The notes beneath the pieces were generated by a model. The model did no database searches. It saw nothing but the letters and a program-made list of their open reading frames with translations, and was not told the origin of the DNA. From positions 32,575,866-32,639,865 of the forward strand of contig CM076261.1 of the NCBI GenBank assembly GCA_038380795.1: DNA of 64,000 nt, read 5' to 3'. The translations under genes were made by a program, and so were the position numbers. This DNA comes from Pyrocephalus nanus (lineage: Eukaryota > Chordata > Aves > Passeriformes > Tyrannidae). The first letter of the stretch is position 1. Each line of letters opens with the position of its first letter. Below are positions 1 through 10,506 of this stretch, piece by piece.

Positions 1-47
1 AAGAAAAAAAGGAAAAAAAGAAAAAAGGAAAAAAGAAAAAGAGATTA
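1..47. repeat. A/G low-complexity tract
   Basis: The window opens in a run made only of A and G, mostly (A)nG blocks, which continues off the left edge. No coding or element signal is visible in it. It may be the decayed tail of a simple repeat. Confidence 0.8.
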
Positions 48-105
48 AAAAAACCCTTTAACAGTTAGTGTTACGTATATTGTGATATCTAAACATCACA
101 TGGCT

Positions 106-761
106 GAAGCACCCAACTTTTTTGCCTCAGTCTTCAATGGCAACCACTCTTCCCACATTTCCCAAGTGAATGAATAGCAGGATGGGGATGGGGGAAGAAA
201 AGTGCTTCCCACTGTAAGAAAAGATCAGATTCATGACCCTCTGCAGATGCTGAATGTACAGAAGTCAGTGGAATCTGATGAGATGCATCTCAGAGTCCTG
301 AGGGAATTGGTTGATGTAGTTGCCAAGCCAGTCTCTATGATACCTGAAAAGGCATGGCAGCCAGATGAAGTCCCAGGTGACTGGAAAAAAAAGAAACTTC
401 ATATTCATCATTAAAAAGAACTATCAGCTTTTCAGCCTCACCTTTGTGCCTAGGAAGTTCACGGAGAGGGACTTTAGACAAGGGCATGTAGTGACAGGAC
501 AAGGGGAAATGGCTTCAAACCAAAAGAGAGTAGATTTAAGTTAGATATTAAGAAGAAATTCTTCACTGTGAGGGTGTTGAGGTGTAAGATATTGCCCAGA
601 GCTGTTGAGGATGCCCCATTCCTGGAATTGTTCAAGACCAGTTTGGACGAGTCATTGGGCAACCTGGTCCATTAAAAGGTGCCTCTGCCCATGGCAGGAG
701 TGTTGAAACTAGATGATCTTTTCAGGTCCCTTCCAACCCAAGACATTCTATGATTCTATGA
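106..761 (+). mobile_element. CR1 LINE fragment with internal deletion
   Basis: This is a sense-strand CR1 non-LTR retrotransposon remnant. Positions 106-470 match the part of ORF2 just before and at the start of the reverse transcriptase, including the segment reading [20 protein letters not shown]. At about 470/471 the sequence jumps to the far 3' end of ORF2 (ACTTTAGACAAGGGCATGTA), so most of the RT domain, roughly a kilobase in a full element, is missing. The 3' end is complete, with TCCCTTCCAACCCA followed by the CR1 terminal octamer repeat ATTCTATGATTCTATGA at 745-761. It is 5' truncated, as is usual for CR1, and cannot move. The boundary at 106 is approximate. Confidence 0.93.
202..414 (+). 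pseudogene. CR1 ORF2 remnant, start of RT region
   Basis: A 70-codon open stretch inside the CR1 copy at 106-761. The translation contains [16 protein letters not shown] and [10 protein letters not shown], which correspond to the well-conserved lead-in to the CR1 reverse transcriptase. The frame is lost at the A-rich run near 386-395, and no catalytic motif is included. The ATG is only the first Met of the open stretch. It is a dead fragment of a retrotransposon protein, not a host gene. Confidence 0.8.
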
Positions 762-762
762 T

Positions 763-1224
763 CTCTTTCACACCTTTTGGTAGTATTTAGATAAGCCATA
801 TGTTACTACTGTCTAACAACATTTGCTTTTTCAAGCACATAGGATTTCTATACCAATGAGTAATTTAATTAGGTAATACCCTGGTGACTGAAGGAAAGTT
901 TAATTTTTAGTTTAGCTTTTTTTTTTTTTTGCCTCTGGCAGTTTGTTCTGAAATTAGAAGGCAGCAAATGTCAAACATACCTTCTTGCCTAATTTGTTAT
1001 CCTTAAAGAGAAGTATGACTCACATTGCTATAATTTTGCCATTGAGTTTTTCTAGAATTCTTCTGACAAATGTGAAAATTATTCAATTATATGTCATGTA
1101 ATTCTAATGGGTTTGATAATATAATTCTGTGTAGTATAAATGTTCTGTTGCTCTTCTATCTGTTCAATCTGCTGCTGCTCAATTGTTGTTTTATTTCTAG
1201 TACATGCTCAGCTTCTACAGGCAG
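763..1224. other. No gene; unique AT-rich sequence
   Basis: Between two CR1 copies. It holds a T run at about 918-931 and no coding, RNA or element signal that I can support. Confidence 0.6.
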
Positions 1225-2050
1225 ATCAGGTTGGGTAAATCCATGTGCATAGCTGCTGAGAGAACTAACTGGTGTGCTGGCAAGATTGATATCTATAATC
1301 TTTGAGAGCTTGTGGAGATCCGGGATCTCCTCAATGTATGGAGGAAGGCAAACATCGCCCTCACCTTCCAAAAAAGACCAAAAGGATGATCTGGGGATCT
1401 GTAAGCTGTAAGCCTCACTTCAGCTCTTGGGAAAATCATGGAGCAAGTCCTCTTGGAGGTCTTTTCAAGGCACATGCATAAGAGGAAAGTGACTGAGAAC
1501 AAACAGCATGGATTTACTAAGGGTAAATCATGTGTGACCACTGCCTTCTGAGATTTATGATGTCTTTAGCAGAAATGTTGCAGTCTGGAGGACTAGCAAA
1601 CTAGGTGAGTAAAAAATTGGGTGGATAATTGGGCTCAGAGGCTAGTGGTTAATGGGTCATAGTCAATGTCTTTGACAAGTAGAGTACTACAGCGGTCTAT
1701 GCTGAGACCTTTCCTGTTCAGTGTCTTCATCAATGGCCTAGAGGAGGTTGAAGAGGGCAAGTTCACCAAGTTTTCAGATAAAACCAAATTGGAAGGAAGA
1801 GACAACAGTCCTGCAGGCAATGATGCTGTCCCCAGGGAACTAGAAATGTCAAAGGAATGGGTTAGAGAAAACCTAATGAAATTCATCAAGGAGAACCACC
1901 AAGTGCTGTCCCTGTGCAGGAAGCACTGTCTAACAACATAGGCTAGAACCTGTCTAGTCAGAAGCTGCTCTACAGGAAGAGACCTTGGGACCAATCCTGG
2001 GCTATATAAAAAAGGATATATCCAAGAGATTGAAGGAAAAGATTATTGCC
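1225..2050 (+). mobile_element. Old CR1 LINE fragment (RT region)
   Basis: A sense-strand CR1 remnant, more diverged than its neighbour at 106-761. It covers the early RT region (CTTGGGAAAATCATGGAGCA near 1430, then ACAGCATGGATTTACTAAGG near 1503) and the middle RT region (TTCATCAATGGCCTAGAGGA near 1726). About 100-150 bases of the expected sequence are missing near 1585, so it carries at least one internal deletion. It does not reach the CR1 3' end. The two neighbouring CR1 copies overlap in the region they represent, so they are separate insertions and not one split element. Confidence 0.85.
1666..1941 (+). pseudogene. CR1 reverse transcriptase remnant
   Basis: A 91-codon open stretch within the CR1 copy at 1225-2050. 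The segment LRPFLFSVFINGLEE corresponds to the conserved RT block that precedes the catalytic aspartates. The catalytic block, normally of the form FADDT in CR1, here reads FSDKT, so one of the two aspartates is lost and the enzyme would be inactive even if translated. Translation runs out of CR1-like sequence near 1930. Confidence 0.75.
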
Positions 2051-5000
2051 CTCTTTCCTTGACTGGATAATTTTGTCCTACTGCATATTTCTGGTAGAAA
2101 GAAAGGGTGTAACCTGCACTTACAGGTTCAGTCTTGTCTTTCAAACCTATGATGCAGTTTTCTTAGACTAACAACAAAACATTAGCCCTAAGACTGTTCT
2201 TGAATGGTACAGATTAATTTTTTTTTTTCAAACCAATTTAGAACAGCATCACTGAACTAGAAGTGAGTCTATTGACAAAGTTAACTTTATGGAATAGAGG
2301 ACATTCACATTATCAAGGATCAGTACCATCTCCAGTAAGTGTGGCAAGGGATTTAAGAGACTAGTTTTACTGCAGACTATTAAGCTATGGTATCAGACTA
2401 CTGGGAGGTGCTTCAAGACTCATAACAAATAGATGAAAGAGCTAGGAAATCTAGCTGTTGGGTTTTGTTTGGCCCAGTATCTTTTTGAAGTGTAGTGACT
2501 CTATATGTGATTTAGTGGGTTTCAGTGAAGTTAGTCCTGTCATATAGGACATTTCAAAGAGTGTTGGTGTGCTTTTTTTGCTCATGTTTATTTGTTAACT
2601 GAAAATAAAATTGCAAAGCTCTCAACAAGATGAAATTGGTGTCAGTGTCTGAGATGTCCAGCTGTGCAATGTGCCCAGACTTGCACTCTGCAGAAATTTT
2701 TTAAATAAGGATATATTTTTCTTCACTCTTTCTTTCCTATTGATTAACTTGAAAATAAATTACTTTTCAGGTGCAGTCTGTCAGTGCAGTGTGGTGAAAA
2801 TGAAACTGGTGCAACCAGCACCAGACACTACTAAAATAAAAAAGAGAAATGAGTTAACAAACAGAAGTTTTTCCTTTTTTTTCTGATTTTCTAAGGCAAA
2901 ACTATATGACAGAGTTCAAATAGATTTGGATAAATTTAAGGATTTTTTTTTCTATCTCCTAGGTTTACAGGAAAATAGTCAGGAGACCTATTCATGCAAA
3001 AGAAATTAGAATTAAAATATTTTTTTCAGAGAAACTGTTTTAGGCTATTTTTCTAACTCTGTATGAAAACTTAAGAGTCATTGCATGAGGACTTAGCTAC
3101 AGAAACCCCACAGTTTACATTTAGTTTTTTTGCTTTGTTTTGTCAGGAATTTTACAAATAGCAAAAAAAAAAAGGGAGGCCTTTGCTTTCAGGAAGTCTG
3201 AATTCAAAGATCCCATAGGTGTTAAAAAAGATGGAAAGTATAGATGGACATTCATTAGTACAATCTTGATTCTGTGTGTGTAAGTATTAAATGCCCATAG
3301 AGAGTATATTATATCCTTTCCATCAAAATATGTTCTTTTATATGCTCAGTTCTTGTTCTTTTTAAGATGAGTTGGATGTTACCATGCTCTTCTTGTGATA
3401 TCATCCATTTTCCATAATTGGAAGACTTTTTCACTATTTTGAAGAGTCCTTGTTTTCAAGTCATGAGATTTAAGCTGAATAGACGCTATCTTTAACCCTG
3501 TGCTACAATAATAACCTTGCTGCTCCTTTAGGTCACTTGCTCTGACAAGAAGCTTCTGCTTCCAGTCTCTGAAAGGTATACTGTCTTCGTCTATCTCTCT
3601 CCAGCTTCTCATTGTCCTAGAGCTGTTTCACTGCAGCACTATTTCAGATTGTTTCCCACATCTGGAAGAAAGATATCCTAAATACCCTTTGGCGTCTTTT
3701 CTTCAGAAGTATATTTTAAGAGTGGTAAGGTATGATCATCAGGTTTTAATAAGGAATACTGTAAATTCTCAGGAGGCTGTTAATAGCTTCCTTATTTTTT
3801 TAAGGGGTGCAACATCTCTGGTTCACACATGGATAAGGAAGTATAGCAAGAATAAGGAATTTTCAGTCTTGCTACCCTGTGTAAATGATAAAAAATGTTA
3901 CTGTCACATGCCTATGGATGCATTTCATGGTGCCATTATCTGCAGCCACTGGAGAGCAGGCCTGTGCTGCATGACCATACTCCCCCTTATTTTCGAAGGC
4001 ATTGCTGGAGACAAAAGCTTCTCCTACTTACCATATAGAGTAATGTAGAGAAGCTTCTTCCTGCATCAGAAGAATTCCCCTCTCTTTCTCGTTTAATTAA
4101 CTGAAGCACTCACACCTTCTGTGTCTATTTAATAAATTTGTTGCCTACTGTTTTCGAAGAAGCAACCAATGCAGTGAAAGACAGAACAACATTTACATCT
4201 GTAAAAAAAAAATGAAAACTATAAATGTTTGAAATGTAAATACATTTTCATGATAAAATAATGTTCAAAAACCAGAACATTTAAGGAACTTAAAATCTTG
4301 GATTTTTTTTCCAAAAAACTATAGGCAGAGCTAAAATAGTATAAAATCAAAAGACTAAAGCTTAAAAAACCAGTATGCTAATCAAATGGAAAGTGCTCAA
4401 AACTGTCTCAGGTTTCATGTAAATAGATAAAAAAAATATTATGTACTTAAAAAAACTTAAGGATGAGTTCTCTTTAATCCCTTTGTTGAGTGCTTTTCTT
4501 CCACAGCCTTAGTTTTACTGTCCTCACTTGACTTGATGTTATTTTACAGTGGTATTCCATGCTGATTTTAGCAGACTTATTCTGCTTCATGCCATGGTAA
4601 ATTAAACTGAAATCTGTCTTACTATGCTTCTTCATTGCAAGTAAAGCTACTAAAGAAGCAGTGGCCTTTTACAAGTTATTTTAAGTGTTTATCTATAATT
4701 TATTATCCAAGTCAGTAACTGTTTTCCAATCTGAGTGTTAATGTTTATCCGTAAAAATAAATTAGGTATGTTACATACATTATTTTCTCATACAACTATT
4801 GATCTGGTTGCATAAGATCAATATGGGCATCCATACCATGTTGCAGCTTATATTTTAAGTAAATATTTCTTCTTCATGTTTCCCTAAGTCTTCCTGTACT
4901 AAGGAAATAACTGTTTTCATTAAGCATTTGTTTGGTAGATACAAAGACAAACCACTAAATTATTTATTTGAGGCAAGTCCTACTATTTACATGTTTTTCT

Positions 5001-5824
5001 TTTCTGAACAGTTGTGTGCCATTGCCATTTTTGATATCCCATTCAACAGTAATAGGGAACTAAGTAAATATTTGCATCTTCTAGTAACAACCATTAATTG
5101 CATTCTAATTATACTCTTCTATCAGACTTGTGAAGAGTGTTAATGCATGCAGCTTACATTAGTACTGTTTTAACAGAAAGTTTTCACCACACAAATAAAG
5201 ATTAGATGACAAAACATAGCATTTTGTTTGCTTTGCACTGGAGGACTTCTTTTGTTTAAAATTATGGCAAGGCTGAGATAAATGGGAAACCCAGTCAGAA
5301 TGATTCCACAAGAGAGACTGAACAAATAATAGATTTCATAAAAAGAGTCACATTTATGAGAATATAATATGAGATAAAATAGAATGTCATGTATGCATAG
5401 ATATACTGTATACTTGTGCATGCTGTATACTTCAAGCACGTAAATTAGGTGCTGCTAAATGATATCTGTCAAGATGCACTCAGTCTCCACATAGAACACC
5501 AGACAATGTTCCTCATTGGGGTGAATGTGTCACTGTATTAATTTTATTTAATCCATCCCAATTCTCATGGGTCAGACAATAAAAGTAAGACCTATTCACC
5601 ATTTGCATAAGTGCAGTGACTCCTTCCATGAAACTGTAGTAATTGTAAGTCTCAGGTTTGCATTTTCCACCACAGGAGTTTACACTGGACTCTGATGACT
5701 GTTGTCATCAGGGCATATGCTCACTTCAAGCAAGACATTAGATTATGCTGCCAATGCACATACCCGCATTTTGCATAGATTGGAGGTGTGGAGCAGAATG
5801 GGGACAAAAGTCTTACAATAATAG
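2051..5824. other. No gene found; unique AT-rich sequence
   Basis: Nearly 3.8 kb without a recognisable element. Several short open stretches occur on both strands (for example 3689-4048 and 5170-5439). None shows a known domain, a biased composition or splice-site context that would make it an exon. Short A or T runs are scattered through it. Confidence 0.55.
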
Positions 5825-6051
5825 GACATAACTTATATTAGAAAAAAATCTTTACAGAAAGGGTGGGTAAGAATTGGAACAAGCTGGCCTGTGAAGTGGT
5901 AGAATCACTATCACTGGAAGTGTTCAAAAAAGGTGGAGGTGGCACTCAAGGATAGGATTTAGTAGTGGGGAACACAATGGTGCTAGTTTAACAGATGGAC
6001 TCAGTGGTCTTAGAGGTCTTTTCTGACCTTAAAGATTTTATGATTTTATGA
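5825..6051 (+). mobile_element. CR1 LINE 3' end
   Basis: A 5'-truncated, sense-strand CR1 fragment of about 230 bases. Recognisable parts are CTTTACAGAAAGGGTGGGTA, then GGAACAAGCTGGCCTG (end of ORF2), then the 3' UTR with AGTGGTCTTAGAGGTCTTTT. It ends in a degenerate terminal repeat, TTTTATGATTTTATGA. The tail and UTR differ from the copy at 106-761, so it belongs to a different CR1 subfamily. Confidence 0.88.
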
Positions 6052-6869
6052 AATGTATGTCCAAAGGATCTATTAAAAATCTAAAATTACAGTAAATGGT
6101 ATCACTTTGCTTGAAGACAGCATGATTTATCAAATATACTTCACTTGAAATTGGTTTAGACTAGAGTTTGGTAGTTAAAAATTAGAAAAAATTTTACTGT
6201 CTGCTTTTATTAAAGAGTCCTAAAATGAGTTTTCCCCTTTTGATTCTTTTATTTAAAGTTAATTTTAAATTAATAGTGAAATAAAGCCCACAATAATAAT
6301 AATAGGATTCATAATAGGACAACTGACACTATTTCAGTTTAATTGGTCTTTTTTCTTCTTTAGTTGGTTAGCTTTTTACTGGATTTAGAGACTAAAATGA
6401 ACCAAATTATTTTTTCATTTTCTCTATAGTCTTTGTAACACGATCCTTTGAAATTGTAATGCATAGTTGTAAATAGCTTTCATGTGAGCCTCTTAGAAAA
6501 ATGTTATATTCATCATAGCTTGAATTAATATGAATATAATCCTTATTAAACTGTAAAGAAATCATGACTCCTTGATGTAAAATGAAATGAAAAAGAAGGT
6601 CTTAACAAGATTTTCAAACTTTTCCAGTTTACTTCTGTGTCATATTAAATATTAAATTTTGTTTTCCTTTTCAATAAAATTTTGGAATTTGAGATTCCAA
6701 TAGTTACCAAAGGATCACTATTTTTTTGCATGGATGACTAGGTATGTTTTGGTTCCCCCCAGCAAACCAGCAAAACAACTATGGCTTCTAGCCCCCCTTT
6801 TTTTTTTCTTTTTTTTTGGAAGCGCTAGTGTTTGGGCACATCTAGAGTAGCAGATAAAATAGAGCAAGG
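6052..6869. other. No gene; unique AT-rich sequence
   Basis: No coding or element signal. It holds a C-run/T-run tract at about 6794-6820 close to the 5' edge of the next CR1 copy. Confidence 0.55.
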
Positions 6870-7541
6870 TTCTGAACATGAGCCAGCAGTGTGCCCAGGT
6901 GGTCAAGAAGGCCAATGGCATCCTGGCATGGATTAGGAACAGTGTGTCCAGCAGGACAAGGGAAGTGATCCTTCCTCTGTACTCAGTGCTGGTGAGGCCA
7001 CACCTTGAATATTGTGTCCAGTTCTGGGCCCCTCAGTTCAGGAAGGTTATTGAGGTGCTGGAGCAGGTCTAGAGAAGAGCAAGCAGGCTGCTGAAGGGAT
7101 TCAAGCACAAGTCCTCTGAGGAGAGGCTGAGGGAGCTGGGGTTGTTTAGCCTGGAGAAGAGGAAGCTCAGGGGAGACCTCATCACTCTCTACAACTCCCT
7201 GAAAGGAGGGTGTAGCCAGGTGGGGGTTGGTCTCTTCTCCCAGGCAACCAGCGGTAGGATAAGAGGGCATGGTCTTAAGCTCTCCTGGGGGTGTGGGTGG
7301 AGGGCAGGGGGTTAGGTTAGACATTAGGAAGAAATTCTTTACAGAGAGGGTAATCAGATATTGGAATGGCCTGCCAAGGGAAGTGGTGGATTCTCTGTCC
7401 CTGGAGGTATTTAAGATGAGACTGGAAGAGGCACTTAGTGCCATGGTCTAGTAACCATGGCGGTGTTGGATCAAGGGTTGGACTTGATGATCTCAGAGGT
7501 CCTTTCCAACCCATCTGATTCTGTGATTCTATGACTCTATG
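6870..7541 (+). mobile_element. CR1 LINE fragment, 3' 670 bases
   Basis: A sense-strand CR1 copy, 5' truncated near 6870, covering the C-terminal part of ORF2 and the whole 3' UTR. Landmarks are CCAGCAGTGTGCCCAGGTGG near 6882, GGAGCTGGGGTTGTTTAGCC near 7130, TTAGGAAGAAATTCTTTACA near 7324 and GGACTTGATGATCTCAGAGG near 7480. It ends in CTGATTCTGTGATTCTATGA, the CR1 tandem 3' repeat. It is the best-preserved CR1 3' end in the window and looks younger than the copies at 1.2 and 5.8 kb. Confidence 0.95.
6878..7451 (+). pseudogene. CR1 ORF2 C-terminal remnant, frame broken
   Basis: Two open pieces of the CR1 ORF2 C-terminus lie in different frames. The first (6878-7072) includes [20 protein letters not shown] and stops at a TAG where related copies have a glutamine codon. 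The second (7269-7451) includes [20 protein letters not shown] and stops at the expected place, just before the 3' UTR. At least one frameshift and one nonsense change lie between them. This region is downstream of the RT catalytic site. Confidence 0.85.
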
Positions 7542-7724
7542 TTAAAGACAGTTAAATCTTGCATGGACTTTTCCCAATTTTCCTGTCCAGAAATGTCATT
7601 AACACAAAGCCTACATACATTTTATATTGTTGGTTTGTAGTTTGATTTTTTTTTTCCTGGCCATCTGAATTTGCAACAGCCCTGGACCTACTGTATGTTT
7701 AACCTGACTGGGAGTCTGACTTCC

Positions 7725-8165
7725 TGTCGTGGTTTAACCCCAGCCAGAAGCCGAGCCCCACACAGCTGCTTGCTTAATCCCATAGCGGTGGGATCAGGGA
7801 GAGAATTGGAAGGGTAAAAGCTGGAAAATTCCTGGGTGACTTGGGAAGACAAATGCCATCACTCTAAATGTCCCTCTTTCTTCCTTCTCCCCCCCAGTTT
7901 ATATACTGAGCATGATGTCATATTGCATGGAATATCCATTTGGTTAGTTTGGGTCACCTGTCCCATCTGTGTCTCCTCCCAGTCTCCCATGCATCCCCAA
8001 ATTCCTTGCCAGCCTAGTAGTACAAAAAGATGAAAAAGCCTTGACTCTATGTAAGCACTGCTCAGCAATAACAAAAGCATCTCTACTATCATCACTGTGC
8101 ACAGCCCTGTGCCAGACACTGTGAAAAATTAACTCTATCCTGGCCCAAACCAGCCCACCTGTACA
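7725..8165 (-). mobile_element. Solo LTR of an avian endogenous retrovirus
   Basis: A solo LTR of a family common in bird genomes, inserted antisense. On the + strand it starts TGTCGTGGTTTAACCCC and ends near ACTCTATCCTGGCCCAAACC...TACA, so both ends have TG and CA. The TATA box of the antisense promoter (AGTATATAAACTGGGGG) lies at about 7893-7909. That makes the likely transcription direction the minus strand. It is about 140 bases shorter than the relative at 48350-48929 and lacks the polypurine/R segment seen there. No clear target-site duplication is visible. There are no flanking viral genes, so it is a recombination-derived solo LTR. Family and class are from memory, not a search. Confidence 0.85.
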
Positions 8166-8454
8166 ATAATTTCAGTATTAAAGGATTTGCTTAGACAAAC
8201 TGTACCTGCAGTAATCAGTTGCACAGTACTTTCAGATGAAATTTATATGTACATGGCATTTCTATGAAAAGCAGATCTGTAGAGACAATAATGGGACAAT
8301 CGCAAGATAGTCCATATAGGAGAAAACTTAGTCTGGATTTTCTCAGTCAGTCTTAGAGTCAGATGATTTTGACGTATTTATAGGATTAGATTTAGAAGAC
8401 AGTCTTATTAATATATAAAACCTTTGATTTCTGTTTATTAAACATATGAATTTA

Positions 8455-8525
8455 TAGGTATTTATATTTATATCTATATTTATAGTTATATCTACATTTG
8501 TATTTATATTTATATTTATTTTATT
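8455..8525. repeat. (TTTATA)n-like low-complexity tract
   Basis: An imperfect tandem of units such as TATTTATATTTATATC. On the minus strand it translates into an Ile/Asn/Thr-rich run, which explains the open stretch there. That stretch is not a gene. Confidence 0.85.
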
Positions 8526-10038
8526 TAGTAAAATTGAAAAATGGGACAAATCTAGACTTAGCATACATGTTCACACTACGTATTCTCTCATTCATATTAA
8601 TGGATAAAGTGAAGACTGTTCTTTTCATCTCAAACCTGGAGTATTAATAAGCAAAATGTTTACAGTTTTTTAATTTTGATAATTATAATAAAGATTTACC
8701 TATAGTGAAAAATGAAGAGCAGGTAACCCCTAGGATTTCATAAAAAAGCTAAACTTTAGAAAAAGTACATGCATTTCTTGATGTTTGACATCAGAATTGT
8801 GTGGAAGCAAATGCATGCATACATATGCAAGGGCTAAGTCTTTGTAATGGGTGACATTTCCGAATGTACGTAAAAGAACAAGTACTAGTGGTTTGAATCA
8901 CATGATTTTTCTTTGTTTTCATATGCCTTACAGGTGGTTGTAGCTTAATTCATAAAACCTACAGAAACTGGAGCATTAGAAAACATCTTTAGAGAAATAT
9001 TTATGAGCTATAAAGCAACACATATATTTAAGTAACAAAAGGCTCTTCTATTTCATAATGGAGAATGAACTGGATTATTTTATTAATATAGGTAAGCATG
9101 GTGCGTTGAAGAAAACTACTTACTGAGAAATAAATGGTTTTATTCTAATACTTGCACACAGCGTTAGGTTCCCTGTGATGAGAGTGCGATTGAGAGATCT
9201 CCATAAGGTACAAATAATTAGATTTGTATGGCATGAGCAAACATTTTATTTCATGAGGTATTGCTGGAACATCATTCTATTTAATGAAGGTATGAAAAGT
9301 AAGTGGTCTTGCATTCTGCATATTCTGTCTACTTTAGGTTACTTAGAAAATACTAAGGTGAGTCAGCAAAGCATAAGGAGTGCATTATGATCAAAATACT
9401 TTGTTGCTTCAATGCATATTTAATGTACTTATTTTAATGTTTGTCCACCTTTTAAACATAACATACGTTGAGTAAATTATTGAAATAAAATTATTTTTGA
9501 AGGGTTGGTATAAACATAGACATTCTTGGACTACCTCTGGAGGGGTGTTGGCTAGCTGTCTTTGTCAAAGGATTGAGAGTAAAATGAGTTGCACTAATAC
9601 CTGCAATTATATGTATACAGGGATACATGCATACAGACCTTTCTCATGCCTAGCCAGGCTGTTAAAAAAAAAGAAACAAAAAAACCCCAAAGCAGACCTT
9701 TGCTTCTCGTATTATTGAAAAGAATAGAAACAGAAACCTTTTAGAGAAACATATGTGCTATTACTGATTATGTCTTTCATTGGAATCACCACTGTAATAA
9801 GTGGTATATATCTACTCTCTTATAATAATGCCTAAACATTCTATGGGACTACTTGAACTAAACCCAAAGAATTTCTATATTATTCAGTGATGTGCAGTTA
9901 TGGTAGAGGCAAATTCCCAGTTGAAGGAGATCACCACTTGATTTTGCAGTGAGTATCTTTTTCTTTTATATGAGTCACATGACTCTTGTTAACCAGTCTA
10001 GCTACCCAAGTGTAAGGTTTGAATCTAACAAATTAGAA

Positions 10039-10044
10039 AGATAC
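10039..10044. repeat. Target-site duplication, left copy
   Basis: AGATAC directly before the TG of the LTR at 10045-10500. The identical hexamer follows the LTR at 10501-10506. Six-base duplications are typical of the ERVK/alpha- and betaretrovirus-like class. Confidence 0.85.
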
Positions 10045-10500
10045 TGTTGCAGTATGGTTTGAGGATATAAAAGAATGCAGAAGTTTGTAATGTTCTTAAA
10101 GTGACCACTTTTCCAAGATGGTGATTGTGACTCTTTGTGTAACCCTTCTTCTTCCCAAAATACCTCGCTGTATCCTTGGAATGTCTGAGAGAGAACTGGA
10201 AACTCATCTATTGGTTGTTAACCCTTTGTCATCATTGGTTGTTTGTAAGATGTCCTGTGCTCTCAGTGGTTACTTTGTAATTCCCCCAAGACCTACTTAA
10301 GCTGTTGTCAGATCAATAAACTCTTTCTCTGCCTGCATCCCTCCTGCCTGACTGACGGCCCCGTGTCCCCTCTGCAGTAGGCCATGAGGCGCCGCGGGGT
10401 GGGGTACCAAGTCGAGAGCACCGCTCCCCCTTGGGGCAGGGGTAAAAGGAAAGCCTCCTGCTCCGGGGATCCCCCTCCCTATCCACCTCAGCGTTCGTCA
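10045..10500 (+). mobile_element. Solo LTR with perfect 6-bp target duplication
   Basis: A 456-base solo LTR that starts TGTTGCAG, ends GTTCGTCA and is flanked on both sides by AGATAC. The promoter side has CTACTTAAG near 10292 as a possible TATA element. A polyadenylation signal, AATAAA, follows at about 10315, then a C/T-rich R/U5 segment, which sets the + orientation. The 3' 150 bases are much more GC- and CpG-rich than their surroundings. No primer-binding site or viral gene adjoins either edge, so this is a solo LTR left by recombination. The intact duplication suggests it is younger than most elements here. The class (ERVK-like) is inferred from the duplication length. Confidence 0.88.
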
Positions 10501-10506
10501 AGATAC
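10501..10506. repeat. Target-site duplication, right copy
   Basis: AGATAC directly after the terminal CA of the LTR at 10045-10500, identical to 10039-10044. Confidence 0.85.

Larger units (their letters stand above)
8166..10044. other. No gene; AT-rich with one simple repeat
   Basis: Contains the T/A-rich repeat at 8455-8525, noted separately, and an A/C run near 9663-9690. Open stretches such as 9175-9390 show nothing recognisable. Confidence 0.5.
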
